Below, in pieces: positions 1 through 8,168 of a stretch of 18,818 bases of DNA. Under the pieces are notes generated by a model. The model saw nothing but the letters and a program-made list of their open reading frames with translations, had not been told where the DNA came from and made no database searches. The DNA lies in the NCBI GenBank assembly GCA_046726015.1, contig JBKOZS010000104.1, positions 1-18,818 of the forward strand, written 5' to 3'. Position 1 is the first letter of the stretch; each line of letters starts with the position of its first letter. The stretch is from QHWT01 sp046726015 (GTDB taxonomy: Bacteria > Acidobacteriota > Vicinamibacteria > Vicinamibacterales > 2-12-FULL-66-21). A program made the position numbers and the translations under genes.

Positions 1-1
1 G

Positions 2-439
2 CCGGAGATTGTGGCGGGCAGCAAATCGTCGACGGTCGGCGGTGGTGACGTCGGCAGCGTCCTCACCGTACATGTCTCGGTTCCGCTCTTCGATCGCGGT
101 CGCCCCGAACGAGCCCTTGCCGTGGCGCGCGCCGCTCAGGCCGATGCGCGGGCGGACGCGTTCCGCGCCGTATTGCGCGGCCAGATTTCGGCGCTTCGAG
201 CGGCGGTCGTCGAACGTCGCGAGGTTGCAGAACGGTATCGCGCTCAAGCCGTCAGCGGTGCGGACCAAATCGAGCGCATCGCGCAAGTGAGCTACGACAC
301 CGGCGAGCGCAGCATCCTCGAGCTCCTGGACGCCTATCGGACTGGAGTGTCCGCGCGCGTACGCCAGGCGACGCTCGATGCAGCCGTGCGAGAGGCGGAA
401 ATCGAGCTCGAGTTTGCGAGTGGATGGGAGATTCGATGA
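2..439 (+). CDS. TolC-family outer-membrane efflux factor, C-terminal part (5' end outside window)
   Basis: This is the C-terminal ~145 residues of an outer-membrane channel protein of a tripartite efflux pump. The frame is open from the first bases of the window, so the true start lies upstream and any ATG/GTG inside is not the start. The visible part has the TolC-family second-repeat pattern: a beta-strand stretch (VLTVHVSVPLFDRGR), a long Ala/Arg/Glu-rich helix, then SYDTGERSILELLDAYRT, which matches the conserved 'Y..G..s.leLLda.rt' signature near the end of the family. It ends at GWEIR. The stop overlaps the start of the adaptor gene, so it is the first visible gene of an OMF-MFP-RND operon. 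Metal specificity cannot be read from this fragment; CzcC/CusC-like is inferred from the downstream pump. Confidence 0.85.
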   Translation, partial: PEIVAGSKSSTVGGGDVGSVLTVHVSVPLFDRGRPERALAVARAAQADARADAFRAVLRGQISALRAAVVERREVAERYRAQAVSGADQIERIAQVSYDTGERSILELLDAYRTGVSARVRQATLDAAVREAEIELEFASGWEIR

Positions 440-1983
440 TGACACGCAGACACGGGATCTGTCTCATCACGCTCGTCGCGATCGCGGTCAGCGCATGTTC
501 ACAAAAACCGAAGCCCGCATCAACCGAGCCTCCGACGTTGAACGTCACACACTGGACGGATCGCACCGAGCTGTACATGGAATACCCGCCGCTGGTTGCG
601 GGCCACAACGCACTGTTTGCCGTACATCTGACGACGCTCGCCGACTTCAAGCCCGTGAGCGCCGGTCAAACACGCGTCGAGTTCACGCCGGCAGTAGGAG
701 GGCAGCCAACGGCAATGGTCGGTCCACAGCCCTCGAGACCCGGCGCCTTCCGCGTCGAGGGTCCGTCTCCGGCTGCTGGCCATTACCGCTGGGCGCTGAT
801 TCTGAATGCCCCCGGCTTCACAGATCGTCACGACCTCGGCGACGTACAGGTGTTCGCGGATGAAGCCGCAGCGAACGCAGAGGCCGCGAAACGACCGGCA
901 GAGGATGCGGCCGCGATCGCGTACTTGAAGGAGCAGCAGTGGACGAACGAATTCGCAACCGCACCGGTCCAGGACGCCGATGTGCGGTCCTCAGTCCGCG
1001 TACCTGCCGCTCTCCATCCCCTTCCCGGTGGCGAGGCGGTTGTGTCGGCTCCGGCCGCAGGGCGCATTGTTGCCGAGCGCCTCCCCTCGATTGGTGACCA
1101 GGTGCGCGCCGGTGCCGTGCTCGCGCGCCTCGAGCCGCGGCTTGCCGCCGGCGAGGATCGCGCGACGCTCGTCGCGACGGTCGAGGAAGCCAAGACCGTC
1201 GCGGAAGCGGCCCGAGTGGAGCAGGCTCGCGCGGAACGGCTGCTCGCCGAGCGAGCGGTTCCCGCTCGACGCCTCGAAGATGCAAAACGGGCGACCACGG
1301 TCGCCGAGGCGCGCCTCAAAGCGGCCGAAGCTCGCTTGGCACAACGGGACGAGACCTTGCGAACCGGGGGCGGAGCCGCAGCCGGAAATGCGTTCGTGCT
1401 GCGTGCACCGATTGCTGGGCGCGTCACGGACGTCAATGCGACACTCGGAGCCGCATACGACGAAGGCGCGCCACTCTTCAAGATCGTGAAGACTGACGCG
1501 CTCGAGTTGAACGTGTTCGTGCCCGACACCGACGTGGCGGCTGTCCACGGCCTCTCCGCGGTCGCGTTGGAACTTTCCGGGCGCCCGAACCCGATCCCGC
1601 TCACGTTCCACCATGTGCACGATCCGGGTGTGCTGGACCCAGCCACGAAAGCACTCCCCGTACAAATGGACATTCAGAACCCTGGTGGTCAGCTGCTCGT
1701 GGGCCAGGCCGGTACCGCGATCCTCTACACCGGCGGACGACAACGTCTGCCGACCGTTCCGAAAGCCGCCGTGCTGATGGAGGCGGGCCGACCCTACGTG
1801 TTCGTGCAGATCGCCGGAGAGCGCTTCGCGCGGCGGTTCGTCGAGATCGCGTCCCGCGACGGCGATGTCGTTGGGCTCAAAAGCGGGGTCAAGCCAGGAG
1901 AACGCGTCGTGACGCGTGGAGCGTACGAAGTGCAGCTCGCATCTGCGGCGAAGGGGTTGCCGGCCGAAGGGCACGTGCACTGA
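436..1983 (+). CDS. RND efflux periplasmic adaptor lipoprotein (membrane-fusion protein) with extra N-terminal domain
   Basis: The adaptor links the inner-membrane pump to the outer-membrane channel. I chose the ATG at 436, which overlaps the upstream stop as ATGA. A GGGAG at 426-430 lies 5 bases before it; the upstream in-frame ATG at 424 lies ahead of that site, and ATG 439 is also possible. From 436 the protein is 515 residues. A lipoprotein signal is visible: Arg-rich n-region, hydrophobic core, lipobox V-S-A-C with Cys21. Residues ~30-140 form an additional domain (HWTDRTELYMEYPPLVAGH, then a beta-rich stretch to FADEA) seen in some heavy-metal adaptors and resembling a small beta-sandwich. 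The lipoyl-like half-domain (VSAPAAGRIV), an Ala/Glu/Arg coiled-coil hairpin (~235-300), the second half (LRAPIAGRVTDVNATLG) and a beta-barrel/MPD region follow. It lies 26 bases before the pump gene. Confidence 0.9.
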   Translation: MMTRRHGICLITLVAIAVSACSQKPKPASTEPPTLNVTHWTDRTELYMEYPPLVAGHNALFAVHLTTLADFKPVSAGQTRVEFTPAVGGQPTAMVGPQPSRPGAFRVEGPSPAAGHYRWALILNAPGFTDRHDLGDVQVFADEAAANAEAAKRPAEDAAAIAYLKEQQWTNEFATAPVQDADVRSSVRVPAALHPLPGGEAVVSAPAAGRIVAERLPSIGDQVRAGAVLARLEPRLAAGEDRATLVATVEEAKTVAEAARVEQARAERLLAERAVPARRLEDAKRATTVAEARLKAAEARLAQRDETLRTGGGAAAGNAFVLRAPIAGRVTDVNATLGAAYDEGAPLFKIVKTDALELNVFVPDTDVAAVHGLSAVALELSGRPNPIPLTFHHVHDPGVLDPATKALPVQMDIQNPGGQLLVGQAGTAILYTGGRQRLPTVPKAAVLMEAGRPYVFVQIAGERFARRFVEIASRDGDVVGLKSGVKPGERVVTRGAYEVQLASAAKGLPAEGHVH

Positions 1984-2009
1984 ATCCGGAACAGATATAG
2001 AGGACTGCG

Positions 2010-5000
2010 ATGAAGAGGCTGATTCAATGGTCGATCGATCACCACTGGATGGTGATCGCGATGTCGCTGCTGCTCCTCGGCTCAGGACTCTGGGTCGCAC
2101 GCGATATGCCCGTCGACGTGTTTCCGGATCTGACCGCGCCGACCGTGACCGTGCTGACCGAAGGACACGGCATGGCTCCTGAGGAGATGGAATCACTGGT
2201 CACATTTCCGATCGAGGCCGCGATCAACGGCGCGTCAGGCGTCCGCCGTGTGCGATCGGCCACGGCGGTGGGGATCGCGGTGGTCTGGGTCGAATTCGAC
2301 TGGGGAACGGACATCTTTCTAGCGCGCCAGGTCGTGGCGGAGAAACTGTCGTTGGTGAGCGCCACACTGCCGCCGCAAGCAGAGCGGCCGATCCTGGCGC
2401 CCATCTCGTCGATCATGGGCGAGATTCTGTTTTTCGCGATTTCGTCCGACAACGACGACCCGCTGACGTTACGAACCGTCGCGGACACCGTTGTTCGACG
2501 CCGGCTGCTGGCGGTGTCAGGCGTATCGCAAGTGACGCCCATCGGAGGCGCAGAACGACAGTTTCAGGTCATAGCGCACCCCGATCGGCTGCGTGCGAAT
2601 ACCGTTGCGGTGAACGAGCTGCTCGATGCGGTGCGCGGCGCCAGTCAGAACACCTCGGCCGGCATCTATGTCGAAGGGCCGCAGGAGTACGTGCTGCAGA
2701 CCATCGGCCGCGTGCGGACCGCAGAGGAAATTGGCAACAGCGTCATCGGGCTTCGCGGCGAACGATCCGTGCTCGTCCGCGACGTTGCAGATGTTCAGGA
2801 AGGGCCTGCCTTGAAGCGCGGTGAAGGCTCGAGGAACGGTAACCCGGCCATCATCGTGGGCGTGCAGAAGCAGCCGGGCGCCAACACGATCGAGCTCACC
2901 GCTCGCCTGGATCGCGAGCTCGACGCGCTGCAGCAAGAACTGCCGCAGGGCATGAAGATCGACCGTCGAATTTTCCGGCAGGCCGACTTCATCGAGGTCG
3001 CAGTCGCCAACGTCATCAAGGCGCTGCGTGATGGTGGTTTGCTCGTTGTGGTCGTTGTCATCCTGTTCCTCGCTAATCTCCGCGCTGCCGCGATCACGTT
3101 GACCGCCATGCCATTGGCACTGGCGGCGGCGGTGCTCGTGCTGCGAGCATTCGGCGCCACGATTAACACAATGACGCTCGGTGGCATGGCCATCGCTATC
3201 GGCGCGCTCGTAGACGATGCGATTATCGATGTCGAGAACGTGGTTCGACGGTTGCGACAAAATGCCTCGAAGCCTGCAGACCAGCAGTTGCCCGCGGCAG
3301 ATGTTGTACGGGAGGCCACGCTCGAGATTCGGACATCGATCGTGTTCGCGACGATCATCATCGTCCTCGTCTTTCTGCCGGTGTTCGGACTCGCCGGCGT
3401 TGAAGGACGCCTGCTGGCACCACTGGCCTTTGCCTACATCGTTGCACTCCTCGCATCGCTCGCGGTCGCCGTCATCGTGACGCCGGCGTTGAGCTTCGCA
3501 TTGCTGCCGGGCGCGCGATCTATTCTGCGAGGGCACGATGGATGGTTGGCACGGACGCTCAAAACAGGATTCGCAAAGGATCTGCCGCATGCGCTGGATC
3601 ACCCGCGGCTTGTGATGATGACCGCGGCCGTCCTGCTCCTGATCGCGTTGGGGGCAATGACGCGGATGGGATCGGCATTCCTGCCGGAGTTCCACGAGGG
3701 AAGCCTGACCGTGCAGGCCAACACGCTACCCGGGACATCACTTGTCAAGTCGGATGAAATCGGGCGTCGGGTCGAACAGATTCTTCTGTCGCAGCCAGAG
3801 GTAGTCGCGACCGCCCGGCGGACGGGGCGCGCCGAGTACGACGAACATGTGCAGGGCGTTGAAGCGGCCGAGATCGACGTCGGTCTGCGCGAGACGGGCC
3901 GGCCACGGGCAGCCTTGCTCGCCGATCTCCGTCGAGGATTCTCGACGTTACCGGGTACGAATGTGACGGTGGGTCAGCCGATTTCGCATCGGATCGACCA
4001 CATGCTGTCCGGGACGCGCGCGAATATTGCCGTCAAGGTGTTTGGCGACGATCTCGGCACGCTACGACGGCTTGGCGAACGCGTGCGAGAGGTAATGAGT
4101 GGTGTGCCGGGCGTGGTCGACCTGTCGCTCGAGCAGCAGATGGACGTGCCTGTAGTCAGGTTCGTGCTGAATCGATCGGCCATCGCCCGGTACGGACTGC
4201 GCGCGGACGACGTCGCCGAAGCGATCGAGACGAGTTTCGCCGGCGCGACCGTCGGGCGAATCTTCGATCGCGCCACAGCGTTCGATCTCGTGGTGAAGTT
4301 CGATCCAACGTCGCAGGCGGACTTCGAGCGTTTGGCCGATCTTCCCATCGATACGCCGGACGGTGGGCCTGTCCCGGCACGCCTGCTCGCCGAGGTGCGC
4401 CGTGAGCAGGGGCCGAATATGGTGCTCCGCGAGAACGTCCAGCGTCGCATCGTGATCTCGTGCAATGTCGCGGGACGAGATCTCGGTGGCGTGGTGGACG
4501 ACATCCGAAGTGCGGTGGCGCAGTCAGTGTCGATGCCGGCGGGCTATCGCGTCGAGTACGGCGGCCAGTTCGAGAGCGAGCAACGCGCGTCGCGGCGGTT
4601 GAGGATCCTCGGCGTCGGCGTAATCGCCGGTCTGTTCATGCTTCTCGTGCTGGCGTTCGGGCGAGCTCGAGACGCGCTGCTGATTATGTTGAATCTCCCG
4701 CTCGCCCTGATCGGCGGCGTCGCGGGAGTCTTCCTGGCCGGCGGGGTCCTGAGCATCGCCTCGATGATCGGCTTCATCACGCTATTTGGGATCGCAACCC
4801 GCAACGGCATCATGCTCGTCTCGCACATCCAGCACTTGATGCACGAAGAAGGGGTGACGGATTTCCGCGAAGCGGTTGAGCGAGGCGCGCACGAACGCCT
4901 CATTCCGATTTTGATGACAGCGATGGCCGCAGGCTTGGCGCTGATCCCGCTCGCGATTGGCGGCGGGAAGGCGGGCAGCGAGATTCAGACGCCCATGGCG

Positions 5001-5117
5001 ATTGTGATCTTGTGCGGGCTCGTCACGTCGACCTTTCTGAACATGGTGGTCGTCCCGACCTTGTATCTCGAGTACGGGAAGTCTAGAAGCCACGCTGGTG
5101 GTACCGCTCGAGCGTAG
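2010..5117 (+). CDS. Heavy-metal-type RND efflux pump, CzcA/CusA family
   Basis: This is the inner-membrane proton-driven pump of the first tripartite system. It is 1035 residues, normal for the HME-RND family (about 1030-1050). It opens with MKRLIQWSIDHHWMVI and the family motif DMPVDVFPDLTAPTVTV. TM4 carries the acidic proton-relay segment GALVDDAIIDVENVVRR (about residues 397-413). Two large periplasmic loops and 12 predicted membrane segments follow the RND repeat. The PISHRIDHMLSGTRANIAVK stretch in the second periplasmic loop is the HME-type pore region. A GAGGA at ~2000 sits at ribosome-binding distance from the ATG. It is the last gene of the + strand operon; its stop faces the end of the second system. 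Substrate (Co/Zn/Cd versus Cu/Ag) is not settled: the sequence looks more CzcA-like than the second pump. Confidence 0.93.
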   Translation: MKRLIQWSIDHHWMVIAMSLLLLGSGLWVARDMPVDVFPDLTAPTVTVLTEGHGMAPEEMESLVTFPIEAAINGASGVRRVRSATAVGIAVVWVEFDWGTDIFLARQVVAEKLSLVSATLPPQAERPILAPISSIMGEILFFAISSDNDDPLTLRTVADTVVRRRLLAVSGVSQVTPIGGAERQFQVIAHPDRLRANTVAVNELLDAVRGASQNTSAGIYVEGPQEYVLQTIGRVRTAEEIGNSVIGLRGERSVLVRDVADVQEGPALKRGEGSRNGNPAIIVGVQKQPGANTIELTARLDRELDALQQELPQGMKIDRRIFRQADFIEVAVANVIKALRDGGLLVVVVVILFLANLRAAAITLTAMPLALAAAVLVLRAFGATINTMTLGGMAIAIGALVDDAIIDVENVVRRLRQNASKPADQQLPAADVVREATLEIRTSIVFATIIIVLVFLPVFGLAGVEGRLLAPLAFAYIVALLASLAVAVIVTPALSFALLPGARSILRGHDGWLARTLKTGFAKDLPHALDHPRLVMMTAAVLLLIALGAMTRMGSAFLPEFHEGSLTVQANTLPGTSLVKSDEIGRRVEQILLSQPEVVATARRTGRAEYDEHVQGVEAAEIDVGLRETGRPRAALLADLRRGFSTLPGTNVTVGQPISHRIDHMLSGTRANIAVKVFGDDLGTLRRLGERVREVMSGVPGVVDLSLEQQMDVPVVRFVLNRSAIARYGLRADDVAEAIETSFAGATVGRIFDRATAFDLVVKFDPTSQADFERLADLPIDTPDGGPVPARLLAEVRREQGPNMVLRENVQRRIVISCNVAGRDLGGVVDDIRSAVAQSVSMPAGYRVEYGGQFESEQRASRRLRILGVGVIAGLFMLLVLAFGRARDALLIMLNLPLALIGGVAGVFLAGGVLSIASMIGFITLFGIATRNGIMLVSHIQHLMHEEGVTDFREAVERGAHERLIPILMTAMAAGLALIPLAIGGGKAGSEIQTPMAIVILCGLVTSTFLNMVVVPTLYLEYGKSRSHAGGTARA

Positions 5118-5262
5118 GCGATTTCAAGGAATCGGACGCCGTTGGTCGTTCGCTTGCCCAGGATCGGCAGAGGAAAGCCAAGACGAAGACGAAGCCAGGT
5201 CAGGGCGACAGCGGCGACCGATGAACAGTCCGGCTGAGGGGCGTTGCCAGTCCCGATGATCG
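5118..5262. other. Convergent intergenic spacer between two efflux operons
   Basis: The two metal-efflux operons end tail-to-tail here. I see no GC-rich hairpin followed by a T-run in either direction, and no convincing small ORF. An A/G-rich stretch with short GAAGAC/GAAGCC repeats lies around 5175-5195. Termination may be Rho-dependent. Confidence 0.5.
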
Positions 5263-6855
5263 TTAGACGACAACCACGCCCTTTAGCATGTTCGTCCCGC
5301 ACGTGAACGCGATCTCCCCCCTCTTCGCTGGCGTGAACTCGATCACGACTGGTTCGTTCAACGGCAACGGGCGCTTGATGTTGAGCGCTGGGATCACGAT
5401 CTCTGTGCCGCAGGTTTTGTCCGTCATGCGCACGATAGTGAGGCGGGCTGGAACACCAGCGCGTAGTGTGACCGTGTCCGGCTCGTAGCCCCTTTCTGTG
5501 ACGGCGATCTTTGCGGTTTGCATTTCCGCAGCGACCGACGTAGAACCGGACGTCGTAGCAGGAACTGTCGGGGCTGCACGCGGCTCGGTGCGAAGTCCCA
5601 AGCGCTCTGCCTCAGCGCGAATAAAGAAGCTGCCCTTCGAGACCACGGAGTCTCGAGCGTTGATGCCCGACACCACTTCAACGACATCGCCGGATGAAGT
5701 TCCCAGTCTGACTTCCCGTTCGATGAACCTCGTCGAGTCACCGGAGACCGTAACGTAGACGACTTGTCGGTCGGCGACGTTCTGAATTGCGCTTTTCGGC
5801 ACCGAAACAATCGACGCGCTTTGCCCGGTCTCGATCGCTACGTCCGTGAACATCCCGAGCCGCAATTCGCCGCGCGGATTCGCGACCTCGATACGCGCCT
5901 TCGCCGTGCGCGTGCTGACGTTTAGCTGAGGGTCGATATAGCTCACCCGCCCACGGAGGGAGAGCCCCGGATAGGCGGCAGACGTGACGGTCGCAGGGGC
6001 ACCCTCCCGGACACGGCTGAGGTCCTTCTCGTACACATCAGCGACGATCCACACATTGGACAAATCCACGATCGAAAACAGCTTCACAGTCGGATCCACG
6101 TTCAGACCAGAGTTCGCCAGCCGCTCGGTCACGACCCCGTCGATCGGCGCTGCAACGGTGACGGTGGCGCCGTCGGCCTTGCTCATTGCTGGATCCTCTG
6201 CGGCGGCCCCCAGCAGTTGCAGCCGCGCTCGAGCGCTCTCAACTTCCGCCGTCTGGGCGGCGTGCTCCGCATGGATGCGCTCCAGTTCCTGCTGACTTGC
6301 CGCACCAATCTCCGCGAGCTTTTGTGCCCGCTGCAACTCTCGATCGTGTGCGTCGAGCATCGCTTTCGCGGCGATGTACTTGGTTCGTGCGTCTGCGAGT
6401 TCCGGGCTGTACACCTGCGCGAGGACCTGGCTCCGCCGAACGCGGTCGCCGAGCTGCGCTGAGACATGAACCACTCGGCCGCCCACAAGTGACGTGACAG
6501 CAACCTGACGGTACGCATTCGGTTCAACCACGCCGGGAAGACGGACGTGATCAGCGCCGGCTGCGCTCGCGGCCTCGGTGATCTCAATCCCGGCTCGCTC
6601 GACGGCCTCCTTCGTCAGTGTGACCACGATGTCCGGCCGCGGTGACACGTTCTCGACACCCGCGGGCGTCACCGCACTCGGCGTCGCTGGCGGCGTCGGG
6701 TTTGAACCAGCCGCGCCGGTCATCCCTGGCATCGTCGCCGGTGAAGCGCCGGATCGCATGATCAGATAGGTGCCGCCAGCGCCGATCAGCAGCACCGACA
6801 GGACTGCGGCGGCGGCGGCTGCGGGACTCAGGTTGAATCGGTATTCTCCAGTCAT
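5263..6855 (-). CDS. CusB-like RND efflux adaptor with C-terminal cupredoxin-like domain
   Basis: Periplasmic adaptor of the second pump, 530 residues. The ATG overlaps the stop of the channel gene by four bases (ATGA at 6852-6855). An N-terminal membrane anchor (about residues 13-33) is followed by a Pro/Ala-rich linker containing TMPGMTG, a possible Cu(I)-binding Met pair. The adaptor core runs from ~75 to ~425: PGVVEPNAYRQVAVTSLVGG, lipoyl halves, coiled-coil hairpin (~165-220), VAAPIDGVVTERLANSG, then beta-barrel and MPD. A linker rich in Thr/Ala/Ser leads to residues ~445-530, which resemble the cupredoxin_1-type domain of periplasmic copper proteins (ERGYEPDTVTLRAGVPARL and PLPLNEPVVIEFTPAKRGEI). 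Cys482 and Cys519 plus Met523 (FTCGTNMLKG) are candidate ligands; the histidines of a type-1 blue copper site are not seen. It is the last gene of the operon. Confidence 0.92.
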   Translation of the reverse strand: MTGEYRFNLSPAAAAAAVLSVLLIGAGGTYLIMRSGASPATMPGMTGAAGSNPTPPATPSAVTPAGVENVSPRPDIVVTLTKEAVERAGIEITEAASAAGADHVRLPGVVEPNAYRQVAVTSLVGGRVVHVSAQLGDRVRRSQVLAQVYSPELADARTKYIAAKAMLDAHDRELQRAQKLAEIGAASQQELERIHAEHAAQTAEVESARARLQLLGAAAEDPAMSKADGATVTVAAPIDGVVTERLANSGLNVDPTVKLFSIVDLSNVWIVADVYEKDLSRVREGAPATVTSAAYPGLSLRGRVSYIDPQLNVSTRTAKARIEVANPRGELRLGMFTDVAIETGQSASIVSVPKSAIQNVADRQVVYVTVSGDSTRFIEREVRLGTSSGDVVEVVSGINARDSVVSKGSFFIRAEAERLGLRTEPRAAPTVPATTSGSTSVAAEMQTAKIAVTERGYEPDTVTLRAGVPARLTIVRMTDKTCGTEIVIPALNIKRPLPLNEPVVIEFTPAKRGEIAFTCGTNMLKGVVVV

Positions 6856-8168
6856 CGCATCTCTCCAACAGCCCGTTTCAACGCCGTTCGTGCCTCGTAG
6901 GCCACACGCAGGATCTCCGTGTAGGCGCGCTCCTGCTCGAGGTATCGCTTCTGTTCGGCGAGTACTTCGAAGATCGTGGTGCGTCCGAGCTCGTAGCTTT
7001 GTCGAATGACATTCAAATTCTGACGAGCAAGCGTTCGGATCTCCCCGCTGTACACCCGCACGGCTTCCTGCGCGCGTTGATCACCGGATTGCGCTGCTGC
7101 AATCTCCGCGTCTGCCGACAGGCGTGCGGCATCGTGTGCCGCCACAGCTCCGGCACGCTCGGCTCGCGCCGCTGCGAGCTCGCCCTGATTGCGGTTGAAG
7201 ATCGGTAGTGTGACCGTCACGCCGCCGGTTACGTAGTGAAACAGGCCACGAATCGGCTCAGGTGTTCCCGTCGTCGACAGCCCGAACTGCGGGAACCCGG
7301 CATCCATCCGCATGTAGCCGCCGGACACACTCACATCCATTCGACCATCCCTTGCGGCGCGATCGATCTTGGCGTCCGACAGGGAGACGCGACCCTGCGC
7401 CTCGCGAATGTCAGGTCGTTGTTCGGCCGCGTTGGTTGGCTGCAGTGGCGCTGCAGACTCGCGTGTTACCACGTCCTCGAGTGTCTCTTTGAGGCGGAGG
7501 CCCTCAATCGGCGGAACGCCGAGCATGCGCTTCAACTCGAACATCGCCCGCTCGGCTCGACTGAGTTGGAGCAGCCGGTCCGCATCGAGGCGGCGGGTCT
7601 CCACGGCGACCAAGTCTCGATCGAGCGGCGGCGAGGCCCCCTCTTCGACGCGGGCGCGCAGCAGGTCGCGCTGACGATAGGCAGCGGCAACGAGCTCCTC
7701 GAGGACGGTCAGGTCGCGAACGGCGGCCAGCACTTCGCCAAACCGTGCTCGCACGTCTGACGCCAGCAGTCGCTCGCGATCCGCCACCGACAGCTCGGCG
7801 ACCGTGACTTCGCGTTCAGCAACCGCCATACGGCCTTGACGTCGAAACAGGTCGAGCGGCCACTCGACGCTGAGCATCGTCTGATTGTCGCTGCCCGCGG
7901 GCTCACCGCGCAGCTCGCCAGAGAGAGATAAATTCTTTCGCAGGCCGGCCTGAACCTGCATCCCGCGGGCGACGTCCACGGTGGTCCTGGCTGCTCGCAG
8001 CGATGGCTCCTGTGCGAGCGCTCCCGTGATCGCCTGATCGAGTGAAAGGCCATTCACCGGGTCAAGAAAGCCCTCGGTAGCAGGTTGCGGCGGTCCGACC
8101 GCTTGGGCTGCGGCCGCATGCGGGAGCACCCAGAGCGCCAACAGAGCGACCATCACTCGAGTGTTCAT
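6852..8168 (-). CDS. TolC-family outer-membrane efflux factor (CusC-like)
   Basis: Outer-membrane channel of the second pump, 438 residues from the ATG at 8168. An in-frame upstream start at 8219 exists, but 8168 is preferred: it is followed directly by a Sec signal peptide (MNTRVMVALLALWVLPHAAAAQA), it has GGAG about six bases upstream, and it overlaps the pump stop by ATGA (8165-8168). The mature protein starts near AVGPPQPATEG and shows the duplicated OEP pattern: GLSLDQAITGALAQEPSLRA at the start of repeat 1, and VTVTLPIFNRNQGELAAARA at the start of repeat 2. The conserved QSYELGRTTIFEVLAEQKRY comes near the end. Translational coupling to the pump upstream and the adaptor downstream makes one operon. 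Confidence 0.93.
   Translation of the reverse strand: MNTRVMVALLALWVLPHAAAAQAVGPPQPATEGFLDPVNGLSLDQAITGALAQEPSLRAARTTVDVARGMQVQAGLRKNLSLSGELRGEPAGSDNQTMLSVEWPLDLFRRQGRMAVAEREVTVAELSVADRERLLASDVRARFGEVLAAVRDLTVLEELVAAAYRQRDLLRARVEEGASPPLDRDLVAVETRRLDADRLLQLSRAERAMFELKRMLGVPPIEGLRLKETLEDVVTRESAAPLQPTNAAEQRPDIREAQGRVSLSDAKIDRAARDGRMDVSVSGGYMRMDAGFPQFGLSTTGTPEPIRGLFHYVTGGVTVTLPIFNRNQGELAAARAERAGAVAAHDAARLSADAEIAAAQSGDQRAQEAVRVYSGEIRTLARQNLNVIRQSYELGRTTIFEVLAEQKRYLEQERAYTEILRVAYEARTALKRAVGEMR

Noticed and set aside
991..2196. 401-codon open frame on the - strand
   Set aside because: Antisense to the adaptor gene and the pump start, no motif, Arg/Ser-rich shadow composition.
2517..3695. 392-codon open frame on the - strand
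   Set aside because: Antisense to the first RND pump, low-complexity Arg/Gln/His-rich, no recognisable domain.
5118..5262. Bidirectional rho-independent terminator between the convergent operons
   Set aside because: I looked for a GC hairpin with a T-run on either strand and found none.
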